From Actinomycetes bacterium (GTDB lineage Bacteria > Actinomycetota > Acidimicrobiia > Acidimicrobiales > SZUA-35): DNA of 51,564 bases. Below, one piece after another: positions 9,576 to 17,887 of the stretch. The first letter of the stretch is position 1, and every line of letters starts with the position of its first letter. A program made the position numbers and the translations under genes. The notes beneath the pieces are model-generated. The model worked only from the letters and a program-made list of their open reading frames with translations. It made no database searches and was not told where the DNA came from. The stretch lies in NCBI GenBank assembly GCA_024276425.1, contig JAJRXF010000063.1, positions 1 through 51,564 on the forward strand, given 5' to 3'.

Positions 9576-9757
9576 TGGCTCAGCTCAAGGTCACCCAGGT
9601 CCGATCAGCCATCGGAACAAAACCGAAGCAGCGGGGAACCCTACGCGCCCTTGGACTCCGGGGTATTGGCAAGTCCAACACCCTCACCGATGGGCCAGAA
9701 CTGCAAGGCATGATTGCCCGCGTTCCCCACCTCATCAAAGTCGAGGAAGTCCAATGA
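9572..9757 (+). CDS. rpmD: 50S ribosomal protein L30
   Basis: A small 23S rRNA-binding protein. The 61-residue product has [30 protein letters not shown] and the [13 protein letters not shown] end. Two adjacent ATG codons (9572 and 9575) are possible starts. The stop overlaps the rplO ATG. Confidence 0.97.
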   Translation: MMAQLKVTQVRSAIGTKPKQRGTLRALGLRGIGKSNTLTDGPELQGMIARVPHLIKVEEVQ

Positions 9758-10239
9758 AGGTTCACGATCTCCAGCCACCAGCAGGATCCCGCAAGCGGGG
9801 GAAGCGGAAGGGTCGGGGTATTGCAGGCAAGGGTGGCAAGACCGCAGGCCGCGGTACCAAGGGTCAGCGTGCTCGCAATACGGTTCGGCTTGGGTCTGAG
9901 GGTGGCCAGGCGCCACCCCAGCAGAGGCTTCCGAAATTACGTGGCTTTACCAACCCCTTTCGAGTCGAGTACCAGGCCATCAACCTGGACACCATTGCCG
10001 AAAGTGGCCTGTCCGAGGTCACTCCCGAGGCGTTGTTCGAACTCAGCTTGGTTGGCAAAGGAAACCTCATCAAGGTACTTGGACGAGGCACACTTTCCGG
10101 AGCAGTCAGCGTAAAGGCGCACGCCTTTTCAAAGTCGGCCGAGGAAGCAATTACGGCTGCGGGTGGCAGCGTCGAAAGGCTCCCCCTGCCGTTCTCGGTC
10201 CGGCCGCCAGCCTCTGGCAACCAGCATATGAACCGCTAG
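9754..10239 (+). CDS. rplO: 50S ribosomal protein L15
   Basis: A late assembly protein of the large subunit. The 161-residue product has the [20 protein letters not shown] start, the Gly-rich GKGGKTAGRGTKGQ stretch and the VKAHAFSKSAEEAI C-terminal segment. secY follows after 58 bases with no strong terminator between. Confidence 0.97.
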   Translation: MKVHDLQPPAGSRKRGKRKGRGIAGKGGKTAGRGTKGQRARNTVRLGSEGGQAPPQQRLPKLRGFTNPFRVEYQAINLDTIAESGLSEVTPEALFELSLVGKGNLIKVLGRGTLSGAVSVKAHAFSKSAEEAITAAGGSVERLPLPFSVRPPASGNQHMNR

Positions 10240-10297
10240 TTCTCCCTTTGAAACCTTCTGGGACCTAGCCAACTACAAACCCTCAAGAGGTCAATTC

Positions 10298-11611
10298 GTG
10301 TCAACTCTACGAAACGTCTTCCGGACACCAGAGCTGCGGAACAAGATCATGTTCACGCTGGCGATGTTGACCCTGTACCGTCTCGGTGCTCAGATTCCGT
10401 CTCCGGGCGTGAATCTGGACGCGGTGCAGTCCTTGCGCGATAGCACCGAGGAATCGGGCGGCATCTTTAGTTACCTGAATGTGTTCGGGGGTGGACTCGG
10501 GACGCTGAGCTTTTTTGCGCTTGGCATCCTTCCCTACATCACGAGCTCGATTGTTATCCAGATACTCACGGTCGCGATACCAAAGCTGGAGGAATGGCAA
10601 TCCCAGGGATCGGTTGGGCAACGCAAGATCACCCAGTGGACTCGCTACATCGCCATGGTGTTCGCCCTGGTGCAGAGCACGGGAACGGTTTTCCTCATCA
10701 ATCGTAATCCAACCCAGTTCTATGGCCAGCCTATTGACATGTTCCCAGAGGGTGGGGTTTTTCGCATCATGCTGGCAGTAATGTCGATGGTGACTGGTGC
10801 GGCCGTGCTGATGTGGATGGGAGAAATGATAACCCAAAAAGGCTTGGGTAACGGAATGTCTGTTCTGATCTTTGCTTCGGTGGTGTCCTCCCTTCCTGGT
10901 CTCGCCATCCAGATCGAAAGACTCAAGGGTCCGGTCGGCTTGGCTGTGGCCATGTTGTTGTTCTTGATTCTTTGCGCCGGAATTGTTTTTGTCGAACAGG
11001 GTCAGCGGCGAATCCCAGTTAAGTTCGCAAAGCGAGTCGTCGGGCGTCGCCAATACGGTGGAAACAACACCTACATCCCACTCAAAGTTAACCAGGCTGG
11101 CGTGATCCCGGTAATCTTTGCCTCGTCCTTGCTTCAGTTGCCGAGTCTGATATCCAACGTCTTGCCCACCAATGCCCAAGGGACTAGTTGGGGTGACACA
11201 GTTCGTCGTTTCATCAACGATAACCTTTTCGCCGCCGACCGGTTGGGCTACATCCTGGTCTTCGGATTCCTCATCGTCGGATTCGCCTATTTCTACAACA
11301 CGATCGCTTTCGATCCGGTAAAGCGAGCCGATGAGCTTCGCAAGTCCGGTGGTTTCATTCCCGGTATTCGTCCCGGACCTCAGACCGAACGTCATCTTGC
11401 CAAGATCCTCAACCGCATCACCTTTCCTGGTGCCCTTTTCTTGGCCGGGGTCTCCCTCTTGCCGTCGGCTGCTCTGGCCCGGTCGCTAGGGAGTCGCAAT
11501 ATCGGCTTTTCGGGCGTATCAATTCTGATTGCAGTAGGGGTTGCCCTGGAGATGATGAAGCAGATCGACAGCCAATTGATGAGCCGAAACTACGAAGGTT
11601 TCCTGAAGTAG
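10298..11611 (+). CDS. secY: Preprotein translocase subunit SecY
   Basis: The channel subunit of the SecYEG translocon in the cytoplasmic membrane. The 437-residue protein has the family length and about ten hydrophobic helices. Hallmarks are LYRLGAQIPSPGVN near the start, FALGILPYITSSIVIQ, GMSVLIFASVVSSLP, the cytoplasmic RRIPVKFAKRVVGRR loop, and DPVKRADELRKSGGFIPGIRPG. Translation starts at GTG 10298 behind AAGAGG (10284-10289). Confidence 0.98.
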   Translation: MSTLRNVFRTPELRNKIMFTLAMLTLYRLGAQIPSPGVNLDAVQSLRDSTEESGGIFSYLNVFGGGLGTLSFFALGILPYITSSIVIQILTVAIPKLEEWQSQGSVGQRKITQWTRYIAMVFALVQSTGTVFLINRNPTQFYGQPIDMFPEGGVFRIMLAVMSMVTGAAVLMWMGEMITQKGLGNGMSVLIFASVVSSLPGLAIQIERLKGPVGLAVAMLLFLILCAGIVFVEQGQRRIPVKFAKRVVGRRQYGGNNTYIPLKVNQAGVIPVIFASSLLQLPSLISNVLPTNAQGTSWGDTVRRFINDNLFAADRLGYILVFGFLIVGFAYFYNTIAFDPVKRADELRKSGGFIPGIRPGPQTERHLAKILNRITFPGALFLAGVSLLPSAALARSLGSRNIGFSGVSILIAVGVALEMMKQIDSQLMSRNYEGFLK

Positions 11612-11806
11612 GAACTAACAAGACCCGAAGGGTTACCTCACCCATTCAGCGGGGGTTGATGGCCCAGAGTCCAATGCTCCGCCCTGGGTCATTCACCACA
11701 AGGCCTGGCCAGGGGTTGGACTTCGGTCTGGAGATCTGTCACCGTGATTTACCGCAAGTTAGGCGGTCGTGTTTGTCACCACTGCCAAAGTCCAAGGAGT
11801 TGTTCA

Positions 11807-12388
11807 ATGTCGAACCCCATCCGTCTTGTCATCTTTGGCCGCCAGGGGGCCGGGAAGGGCACACAGTGTGCTCACCTGGTCGAGCGCTATGGAGTGGCGC
11901 ACATTTCCACCGGTGACATGCTGCGTGGTGCGGTCGCTTCGGGGACTGAGATGGGCTTGTTGGCAAAGAAGGTCATGGATGCAGGCGATTTGGTGAGTGA
12001 TGAGATTATTAACGGCATCGTGCGTGAACGGCTGGCTCAAGACGACGCGACGACGGTCGGGTTTGTACTTGATGGTTATCCCCGCACCATTGGGCAAGCG
12101 GAGGTCCTGACCGAGATATTGGGTGACCGCCCCCTCCACGCCGTCGTAGACCTTGATGTTCCGCTGGAGGAAGTGACAGCCAGAATGAAGGCCCGAGGGC
12201 GCGCGGATGACACCGAAGACGGGATTGCTCGACGATTAGAGTTGTACGAGCAGGAGACTCGGCCGGTTCTGAACTGGTTTGCCGAACGAGGCCTCTTGGT
12301 TACCGTTGATGGCTTCGAGGATGAGGATGTGGTCACGTCTCGACTTGAAGAGGCCGTCAACGCGGCCATCGAAGCGCCCTGCTGCTGA
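11807..12388 (+). CDS. adk: Adenylate kinase, short-LID form
   Basis: Interconverts ATP plus AMP with two ADP. The 193-residue product has the P-loop GRQGAGKGTQ, the AMP-binding HISTGDMLRGAV, the FVLDGYPRTIGQAE segment and the KARGRADDTEDGIARRLELY arginine motif. There is no zinc-finger LID insert, matching the short actinobacterial form. ATG 11807 is chosen because AAGGAG (11793-11798) precedes it; the frame is open further upstream. A 195-base gap separates it from secY, where I see no gene and no clear promoter. map, the usual next gene, is absent. Confidence 0.96.
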   Translation: MSNPIRLVIFGRQGAGKGTQCAHLVERYGVAHISTGDMLRGAVASGTEMGLLAKKVMDAGDLVSDEIINGIVRERLAQDDATTVGFVLDGYPRTIGQAEVLTEILGDRPLHAVVDLDVPLEEVTARMKARGRADDTEDGIARRLELYEQETRPVLNWFAERGLLVTVDGFEDEDVVTSRLEEAVNAAIEAPCC

Positions 12389-12401
12389 GGGGAACCGGTA
12401 C

Positions 12402-12770
12402 CTAGAAAGATTTGGACAGGACTATCACCTTGGCGTCGGTCGAGCTTTTCACCGATACTCGGATCTGCCCGTCAATCTGGCTAGCGAGAATCGTGATGTC
12501 GGCGACGCTGTGCGATCGGATCCAGGTGTCGGCCAAGAAGTTTGCCAGAACGACCGCAAGGCGTTGACGAACCAAAACTTCGTCTTCGCGAGCCCGCAGG
12601 CCAAGTGGAGACTTGACGTGGATTGGTGTGCCGCGGTGCTGGCTCCAGAATCCGGCGACGGAATGAAGCATGTCACCGACATCGAATCCGCTGGATCGAA
12701 CTGGAACACCAGAGTGCCAGGCCAAAGTTGTGGGGAATTTTGGAAGTGTCACCTGTTTGGTTGCAGTCAC
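12402..12770 (-). CDS. Hypothetical 122-residue protein, convergent with adk
   Basis: An open frame in the space between adk and infA, where map often lies. The translation looks protein-like: AREDEVLVRQRLAVVLANFLADTWIR suggests a helix, followed by an alternating DGQIRVSVKSSTDAKVIVLSKS strand-like tail ending one residue later. I recognise no family, signal or membrane segment. It starts with GTG, has no Shine-Dalgarno, and TACCTT (12778-12783) lies seven bases before the start as in leaderless genes. It could still be a chance ORF; the overlapping plus-strand frame looks less natural. Confidence 0.5.
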   Translation of the reverse strand: MTATKQVTLPKFPTTLAWHSGVPVRSSGFDVGDMLHSVAGFWSQHRGTPIHVKSPLGLRAREDEVLVRQRLAVVLANFLADTWIRSHSVADITILASQIDGQIRVSVKSSTDAKVIVLSKSF

Positions 12771-12777
12771 GACTACA

Positions 12778-12783
12778 AAGGTA
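12778..12783 (-). promoter_or_regulatory. -10 element placed for a leaderless transcript of the 12770 gene
   Basis: TACCTT on the minus strand ends seven bases before the GTG start, matching the TAnnnT spacing of leaderless actinobacterial genes. No convincing -35 is seen. Confidence 0.35.
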
Positions 12784-12911
12784 GAAAACTCATGCGAACG
12801 TGTGGTTTGGGATTCGTGAAGATCTTGTGCAGCCCTAGGTGGCCGACTTGGTTAAACGCAGTCTGCTAGCGACGCCACCCAAATGAATCAGCTCACTCTT
12901 TCGCGCGTGGG

Positions 12912-12940
12912 TTGGTCCTGGTCTGCGTTGCCTCTAGCAT
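12912..12940 (+). promoter_or_regulatory. Candidate promoter for infA-rpmJ-rpsM operon
   Basis: TTGGTC (12912-12917), a 17-base spacer and TAGCAT (12935-12940) form a good sigma-70-type pair; the same TAGCAT -10 occurs before groES. The predicted start near 12947 gives a leader of about 120 bases, containing a small CACAC/GTGTG hairpin (12958-12971). Confidence 0.55.
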
Positions 12941-13069
12941 GGTGAGTCGGCTTGATGCACACCTCGGTGTGATGCCGGTCGTAGGTCCTGCTCCCCGCTT
13001 GTTGAGGTTTCTCGATCTAGTGGCACAGCACAAGGCCGCATTCGTACCATCTCGTTAAGGGAGACTGTT

Positions 13070-13294
13070 CTGCCAAAGTCCAAGGAAGATGCAATTGTCC
13101 TTGAGGGCACCATTACCGAATCACTCCCGAACGCCATGTTCCGAGTCGAACTCGAAAATGGTCATAAGGTGCTCGGGCACATCTCTGGAAAGATGCGCCG
13201 ACACTACATCCGAATTCTTCCGGGCGATCGTGTCCAGGTGGAACTCACTCCCTATGACCTCACTCGCGGCCGCATCACCTACCGGTACAAGTAG
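13070..13294 (+). CDS. infA: Translation initiation factor IF-1, apparent CTG start
   Basis: IF-1 binds the 30S A-site during initiation. The frame encodes a complete IF-1 of 74 residues with [57 protein letters not shown] and [12 protein letters not shown]. No ATG, GTG or TTG is available at the N-terminus. The codon aligned with the usual initiator before PKSKEDA is CTG at 13070, with AAGGGAG at 13057-13063, six bases upstream, an ideal Shine-Dalgarno distance. The preceding in-frame codons are GTT and ACT. The gene lies in the normal place before rpmJ and rpsM. A single-base sequence error (ATG to CTG) is the main alternative. Confidence 0.95.
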   Translation: MPKSKEDAIVLEGTITESLPNAMFRVELENGHKVLGHISGKMRRHYIRILPGDRVQVELTPYDLTRGRITYRYK

Positions 13295-13433
13295 CGAGGC
13301 AGTCTTGCCGGAACTCCGGTACCCCGCAGCCTGGCTGCATCTTCGTTTCTCGGGCTTGCTCGATGACGAAACAACCTGCCCCGAATCCCCGGGGTTTGAT
13401 CTCACTCTTTAGAAGGCTCAAGTAGGAACTGTT

Positions 13434-13547
13434 ATGAAGGTTCGACCGAGCGTCAAGAAAATCTGTGACAAATGCCGTGTGATCCGCCGCAACAAGCGGG
13501 TCATGGTCATTTGCGAGAATCCCCGTCACAAGCAGAGGCAAGGCTGA
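13434..13547 (+). CDS. rpmJ: 50S ribosomal protein L36
   Basis: The smallest large-subunit protein. The 37-residue product begins [19 protein letters not shown] and keeps the zinc ligands Cys11, Cys14, Cys27 and His32, ending [11 protein letters not shown] 139-base stretch separates it from infA and holds only small inverted repeats. rpsM starts three bases downstream. Confidence 0.97.
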   Translation: MKVRPSVKKICDKCRVIRRNKRVMVICENPRHKQRQG

Positions 13548-13550
13548 TCT

Positions 13551-13928
13551 ATGGCTCGTATCGCCGGTGTCGACATCCCCCGCGAGAAGCGGCTTGAGGT
13601 GTCCCTCACCTACATTTTCGGAGTTGGTCGTTCAACGGCCAAGCAAATCGTGGAGTCGGTACAGGTCGACGGCACCACCCGGGTTAAGGATCTCACTGAG
13701 GCAGAGGTCATGCGCCTTCGCGCTTGGATCGATGACAACGTGAAAACCGAGGGTGACCTCCGACGGGAAGTCTCCCAGGACATCAAGCGCAAGATGGAAA
13801 TCGGCTGCCATCAGGGCATCCGCCACCGCAAAGGTCTCCCCGTGCGTGGCCAACGGACCCAGACGAATGCCCGGACCCGCAAAGGCCCCAAACGCACCGT
13901 TGCAGGCAAGAAAAAGGTGACGAAGTAA
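13551..13928 (+). CDS. rpsM: 30S ribosomal protein S13
   Basis: A head protein contacting P-site tRNA and the large subunit. The 125-residue product has [20 protein letters not shown], the [13 protein letters not shown] motif and the basic [20 protein letters not shown] segment. Its TAA overlaps the rpsK ATG. Confidence 0.98.
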   Translation: MARIAGVDIPREKRLEVSLTYIFGVGRSTAKQIVESVQVDGTTRVKDLTEAEVMRLRAWIDDNVKTEGDLRREVSQDIKRKMEIGCHQGIRHRKGLPVRGQRTQTNARTRKGPKRTVAGKKKVTK

Positions 13929-14326
13929 TGGCGAACCCGAGTGCGGCTGGCCGTCGGCCCCGCAAGAAGTCCAACAAGAATGTCACCCATGGTGTTGCTC
14001 ATATCAAGTCGAGCTTCAACAACACCATCATCTCTATTACCGACCAGGAAGGCCATGTGCTCGCCTGGTCCTCATCAGGCAATGTTGGCTACAAGGGCTC
14101 ACGCAAGTCCACCCCCTTCGCCGCTCAGCTGGCGGCCGAAGCTGCGGCCAGACGAGCCATGGAGCACGGCGTCCGCAAGGTAGACGTCCAGGTGAAGGGC
14201 CCGGGTTCGGGTCGCGAAACCGCAATTCGTAGTATCCAGAACGCGGGCATTGAGGTCACCGGCATCAAGGACGTGACCCCGATTCCGCACAACGGCTGTC
14301 GCCCTCCCAAGCGGCGTCGGGTCTGA
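13928..14326 (+). CDS. rpsK: 30S ribosomal protein S11
   Basis: A platform protein near the mRNA exit. The 132-residue product has [38 protein letters not shown] and the end [16 protein letters not shown]. It overlaps rpsM by one base; rpsD follows after 16 bases. Confidence 0.98.
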   Translation: MANPSAAGRRPRKKSNKNVTHGVAHIKSSFNNTIISITDQEGHVLAWSSSGNVGYKGSRKSTPFAAQLAAEAAARRAMEHGVRKVDVQVKGPGSGRETAIRSIQNAGIEVTGIKDVTPIPHNGCRPPKRRRV

Positions 14327-14342
14327 AAGGGAGCGTCTGACG

Positions 14343-14963
14343 ATGTCTCGTTACACCGGCCCAAGGGCCCGCATTTCTCGCCGGCTCGGCACCAACATAT
14401 TCGGCACTCGTGGCGAAGCGGCGGCGTTGGAGAAGCGCCCATACCCTCCCGGCATGCATGGTCGCACCCGGCGCCGTGGAAACAACAATACTGAGTATCT
14501 TTTTCAGCTTCAGGAGAAGCAGAAGGCTCGTTTCTCCTACGGTCTCACCGAACGCCAGTTCCGCAAGGTCTATACCGAAGCCTCCCGGCGTCCAGGCGTC
14601 ACCGGTGAAAACATGCTTCGTCTTCTTGAGCTTCGCCTGGACAATGTCGTATATCGCGCTGGGCTCGGTGCCACCCGGCCCCAGGCGCGTCAGTTCGTGA
14701 ACCACGGCCATATCAAGGTCAACGGCAAGCGGGTCAACATCCCGTCTTATCGGGTTCGCAAGGGCGATGTTATCGAGTTCAAGGAAAAGACTCGGGACAA
14801 CGCTCTGGTTCAGTGGAACAAGGACGTACTTGATCGTACGCCCCCTGCTTGGCTCGATCGGGCTGACGATGGATACTCCATCACGGTCTACAGCGAGCCT
14901 CTTCGTGAACAAATCGACGTACCGCTGCGTGAGCAGCTTATCGTCGAGCTTTACAGCAAGTAA
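14343..14963 (+). CDS. rpsD: 30S ribosomal protein S4
   Basis: A primary 16S rRNA binder; in E. coli it represses the alpha operon. The 206-residue product has [16 protein letters not shown], the [13 protein letters not shown] segment, the S4 RNA-binding domain with [19 protein letters not shown], and the [12 protein letters not shown] segment. Confidence 0.98.
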   Translation: MSRYTGPRARISRRLGTNIFGTRGEAAALEKRPYPPGMHGRTRRRGNNNTEYLFQLQEKQKARFSYGLTERQFRKVYTEASRRPGVTGENMLRLLELRLDNVVYRAGLGATRPQARQFVNHGHIKVNGKRVNIPSYRVRKGDVIEFKEKTRDNALVQWNKDVLDRTPPAWLDRADDGYSITVYSEPLREQIDVPLREQLIVELYSK

Positions 14964-14990
14964 TCACCTCGGAAGCCAACTCATACGGGT

Positions 14991-15007
14991 CCCTGATCTC
15001 ATCAGGG
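14991..15007 (+). promoter_or_regulatory. Small perfect hairpin just before the rpoA ribosome-binding site
   Basis: CCCTGAT (14991-14997) and ATCAGGG (15001-15007) form a perfect 7-bp stem with a 3-base loop, ending three bases before the rpoA Shine-Dalgarno. There is no T-run, so a role in translation or mRNA processing of the alpha operon is more likely than termination. Function is inferred from position only. Confidence 0.5.
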
Positions 15008-15022
15008 TTGGAAGGAAAGTCT

Positions 15023-15970
15023 ATGCTGGTTATGCAGCGCCCTACGGTGGAACAAATCGACGATGGCGAGTCAAGCCATGGTCAGTTTGCAATCGGTCCA
15101 CTTGAGCCTGGCTTCGGCCACACGCTCGGAAACTCAATCCGTCGCACCTTGCTTTCGTCGATCCCCGGCGCAGCAATCACGGCGGTCCGATTTGATGACG
15201 CACTCCATGAGTTCGACACCATTCCTGGTGCCGTCGAAGATGTCGTTGACATTATTTTGAATCTCAAGGACATCGTCGTCACCTCCGAGTCTGACGAGCC
15301 GGTCACGCTTCGCTTGGATGTCCGCGGACCTGGAGATGTCACCGCTGGAGACATCTCCTGCCCAGCCGAAGTAGAAATTCTTAACGGTGAAGCCCCCTTA
15401 GCTTCTCTGGATGCCAAGGGCCGTCTCGCAATCGACCTTACTGTCGAGCGTGGCCGGGGCTGGACCACTTCGGCCCAGCAAACTCAGTCCGGTACTGCCC
15501 CCATCGGCATTGTTCCTATCGATGCACTCTTTAGTCCGATCCGTCGCGTCTCTATTGCGGTCGAACCAGTCAGAGTCGAGATGAGCACCGATTTCGATCG
15601 GGTTATTTTGGACATTGAGACCGATGGTTCCATTACTCCCCGTGATGCCCTGGCTTCGGCCGGAGCAACCCTACGGGGCCTGGTCCAACTGGTCGAAGAA
15701 ATGAGTGACGAGCCGGAAGGCTTGACCCTTGGCGAAGCTCCAGCTGCGGCCTCTGGCTCGCCCGACCTTGATCTTCCGATCGAGGATCTCGATTTGTCTG
15801 AGCGTCCCAGGAACTGTCTCAAGCGGGCCCAGGTCAACAGCATTGGCGAGCTCCTGACCAAGACTGAGGATGATCTATTGGCCATCACCAACTTTGGCCA
15901 GAAATCTCTGGACGAAGTCATTGTCAAGCTCGACGAGCGTGGCCTTTCGCTACGCGGTTCTAGGAACTAA
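15023..15970 (+). CDS. rpoA: DNA-directed RNA polymerase subunit alpha
   Basis: Scaffold of RNA polymerase assembly and contact point for UP elements and activators. The 315-residue protein has the N-terminal domain with GFGHTLGNSIRRTLLSSIPG, and the C-terminal domain with LDLSERPRNCLKRAQVNSIG and FGQKSLDEVIVKL. Start chosen at ATG 15023 because AAGGA at 15012-15016 sits six bases upstream; the in-frame TTG at 15008 lacks this. Confidence 0.98.
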   Translation: MLVMQRPTVEQIDDGESSHGQFAIGPLEPGFGHTLGNSIRRTLLSSIPGAAITAVRFDDALHEFDTIPGAVEDVVDIILNLKDIVVTSESDEPVTLRLDVRGPGDVTAGDISCPAEVEILNGEAPLASLDAKGRLAIDLTVERGRGWTTSAQQTQSGTAPIGIVPIDALFSPIRRVSIAVEPVRVEMSTDFDRVILDIETDGSITPRDALASAGATLRGLVQLVEEMSDEPEGLTLGEAPAAASGSPDLDLPIEDLDLSERPRNCLKRAQVNSIGELLTKTEDDLLAITNFGQKSLDEVIVKLDERGLSLRGSRN

Positions 15971-15973
15971 GCC

Positions 15974-16327
15974 ATGCCTGCACGTCCCCGGAAGACAACC
16001 CGTTTTGGTGGCTCGGCCTCGCACCAAAAGCTGATGATGGCCAATCTGGTCGCATCGCTTGTTGCGGCCGAAGGCATTGTGACCACCGAGGCCAAGGCCA
16101 AGGCTGTCCGCCCTATTGCAGAAAAGATGATCACCAAAGCTCGTAAGGGCGGGTTGCACAACTTTCGCCAGGTGCTGTCCTATTTGGGCGATGTCGAGAT
16201 GACGACGAAGCTTTTCGAAGATGTTGGGCCCCGCTACGTCGACCGACCGGGTGGCTATACCCGAATCCTTAAGCTGGGCCCGCGGCCGGGTGACAACGCG
16301 CCGATGGCTCGTATCGAACTGGTCTAG
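15974..16327 (+). CDS. rplQ: 50S ribosomal protein L17
   Basis: A large-subunit protein by the exit tunnel. The 117-residue product shows SASHQKLMMANLVASLVAAE, GIVTTEAKAKAVRPIAEKMI and YTRILKLGPRPGDNAPMARIEL. It starts three bases after rpoA; truA follows after 12 bases. Confidence 0.97.
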   Translation: MPARPRKTTRFGGSASHQKLMMANLVASLVAAEGIVTTEAKAKAVRPIAEKMITKARKGGLHNFRQVLSYLGDVEMTTKLFEDVGPRYVDRPGGYTRILKLGPRPGDNAPMARIELV

Positions 16328-16339
16328 TCGGACCAGTCG

Positions 16340-17236
16340 ATGACGGAGGAAACCCCTTCGCTGTTCGACGAAAGTCCTATGGAACCGATTGGTGCTGACC
16401 AAACAAGCGGACCGTTGGGTCCGCTTGTTCGCGTCCGCATGATCGTTGCCTACGACGGAACGGACTTTCGTGGGCTTGCTCCTAACCCAGGGGTGAGAAC
16501 CGTGGTCGGTGAACTGGTGAAGGTCCTCACCGCCTATCTGCATCACAGTCCCGACATCGTGATGTCTGGGCGAACCGACGCAGGAGTTCATGCCACCGGT
16601 CAGGTCTTGTCCTTTGACGCCCCGCTGGCGTGGTTCGGTTCCGACGAGGACGGGGCGGCTCGTCTTCAGAAGATGATCAACTCTCGCCTGGCCCCCGAAA
16701 TCGTGGCGTCGGAAGTTGCGGTGGTGGCCCCCGACTTTAATGCTCGTTTTGATGCTCTTGGCCGTCGCTACCGGTATCGAATTCTCAATCGTGCCTTTCC
16801 TGACCCGCTGCTTGCTCGATCGGTCTGGCACATTGCGTCCCCGCTGGACCTTTCGGTCATGCGGTTGGCCTGCGACCCGATTCTCGGGGAGCATGATTTC
16901 TCCTCATTCTGTCGCCGGCCAAAGCGCAAAAGGGGTCTGGAGGAGAGTGGTGCAGAAGGGAGTGCCTCAGCCAGTTCGTCGGTATCACTGGTCCGACGGG
17001 TGGATCGGGCACGCTGGCACGACGCCGGAGATGGACTGCTTGAGTTTCATATCGAGGGCTCGGCGTTTTGTCACCAAATGGTGCGCAGCATCGTTGGCTT
17101 TCACGTGGCCGTTGGTCGAGGTAAACGGTCAGCGGGCGAACTGCGTAGCGTGTTGGGCGCACGCAATCGTGATGCGGCCGAGCAGCCTGCCCCGCCCCAC
17201 GGTCTCAATCTCTTGGGGGTGATGTACCGGGACTAG
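16340..17236 (+). CDS. truA: tRNA pseudouridine(38-40) synthase
   Basis: Converts uridines 38-40 of the tRNA anticodon arm to pseudouridine. The catalytic Asp80 sits in SGRTDAGVH; other motifs are VAYDGTDFRG, RYRYRI, HDFSSFCR and FHIEGSAFCHQMVRSIVG. The 298-residue frame has about 30 low-conservation residues before the first strand. The start is uncertain: ATG 16340 has no upstream Shine-Dalgarno, and a strong GGAGGA lies just inside the frame at 16345-16350, ten bases before an in-frame CTG (16361). ATG 16379 is another choice. A 12-bp hairpin lies in this variable N-terminal part. Confidence 0.93.
   Translation: MTEETPSLFDESPMEPIGADQTSGPLGPLVRVRMIVAYDGTDFRGLAPNPGVRTVVGELVKVLTAYLHHSPDIVMSGRTDAGVHATGQVLSFDAPLAWFGSDEDGAARLQKMINSRLAPEIVASEVAVVAPDFNARFDALGRRYRYRILNRAFPDPLLARSVWHIASPLDLSVMRLACDPILGEHDFSSFCRRPKRKRGLEESGAEGSASASSSVSLVRRVDRARWHDAGDGLLEFHIEGSAFCHQMVRSIVGFHVAVGRGKRSAGELRSVLGARNRDAAEQPAPPHGLNLLGVMYRD
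16402..16429 (+). promoter_or_regulatory. Perfect 12-bp hairpin inside the 5' part of truA
   Basis: AACAAGCGGACC (16402-16413), loop GTTG, then the exact reverse complement (16418-16429). It lies in the poorly conserved N-terminal region of truA, about 75 bases after the rplQ stop. No T-run follows. It could end or attenuate the alpha-operon transcript or merely be coding sequence. Confidence 0.6.
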
Positions 17237-17318
17237 CGGTACGGAAGGTCAGGAGTGGAAGGCAACCCCACTGGGAGTCGATCTCGGAAACGAAGGAATT
17301 TGCCTAGAGATGATGTGG

Positions 17319-17347
17319 TTGGGTCCACAAGATACGCGCCGTATGAT
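17319..17347 (+). promoter_or_regulatory. Candidate promoter for rplM-rpsI
   Basis: TTGGGT (17319-17324), a 17-base spacer and TATGAT (17342-17347). The predicted start near 17354 gives a leader of about 78 bases before rplM, with a short CGGTT/AACCG hairpin at 17401-17414. Inference from motif and location. Confidence 0.5.
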
Positions 17348-17431
17348 TGCATGTCGGCCCCGAGGTGCTTCGCTTTGGTGTGTCAATCGCCCGTCAATAG
17401 CGGTTCGAAAACCGATGTGAGCAGGATTGCT

Positions 17432-17887
17432 GTGAAGACTTACTCCCCAAAGAAGGCCGAGATCACGCGTGAGTGGTTTGTTGTCGATGCCGAGGGTTTG
17501 ACTCTTGGGCGCATGGCAACCGAAGTAGCCCGAATACTGCGGGGTAAGCACAAGCCAACGTTTGCTCCCCACATGGACATGGGTGACCACGTCATCATTG
17601 TCAACGCGGCCAAGGTTGTGCTTTCGGGCGACAAAGCCAACAAGAAGATGGTTCATCACCACTCCGGGTTTCCGGGTGGGCTCACGAGCCGTAGCTACGG
17701 TGCTTCAATGGAACGCAAGCCGGCCGATACGGTCCGCAAGTCAGTTATTGGCATGCTGCCAAGAAATCGTTTGGGTAGCCAGATGGCTACCAAATTGAAG
17801 GTCTACTCGGGGAGTACGCATCCCCACCAGGCCCAGATGCCAAAACCCATGGAAATTGCCGGCGCCCGCCGAGAGGTCAAGTCATGA
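17432..17887 (+). CDS. rplM: 50S ribosomal protein L13
   Basis: An early-assembling large-subunit protein. The 151-residue product starts at GTG 17432 ([20 protein letters not shown]), the family N-terminus, and contains [40 protein letters not shown] and the GMLPRNRLG motif. The frame stays open upstream, but that part does not resemble L13; GTG 17417 is an alternative. It overlaps rpsI by four bases. Confidence 0.96.
   Translation: MKTYSPKKAEITREWFVVDAEGLTLGRMATEVARILRGKHKPTFAPHMDMGDHVIIVNAAKVVLSGDKANKKMVHHHSGFPGGLTSRSYGASMERKPADTVRKSVIGMLPRNRLGSQMATKLKVYSGSTHPHQAQMPKPMEIAGARREVKS

Noticed and set aside
10307-11395. 362-residue open frame antisense to secY
   Set aside because: It is a shadow of the secY reading frame; composition is unlike a folded protein and SecY is certain.
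12279-12869. 196-residue plus-strand frame running from within adk
   Set aside because: Starts in the wrong frame inside adk, and its composition looks non-coding; the opposite-strand frame is more convincing.
14265-14912. 215-residue minus-strand frame over rpsK-rpsD
   Set aside because: Overlaps two certain ribosomal genes entirely and has no family features.
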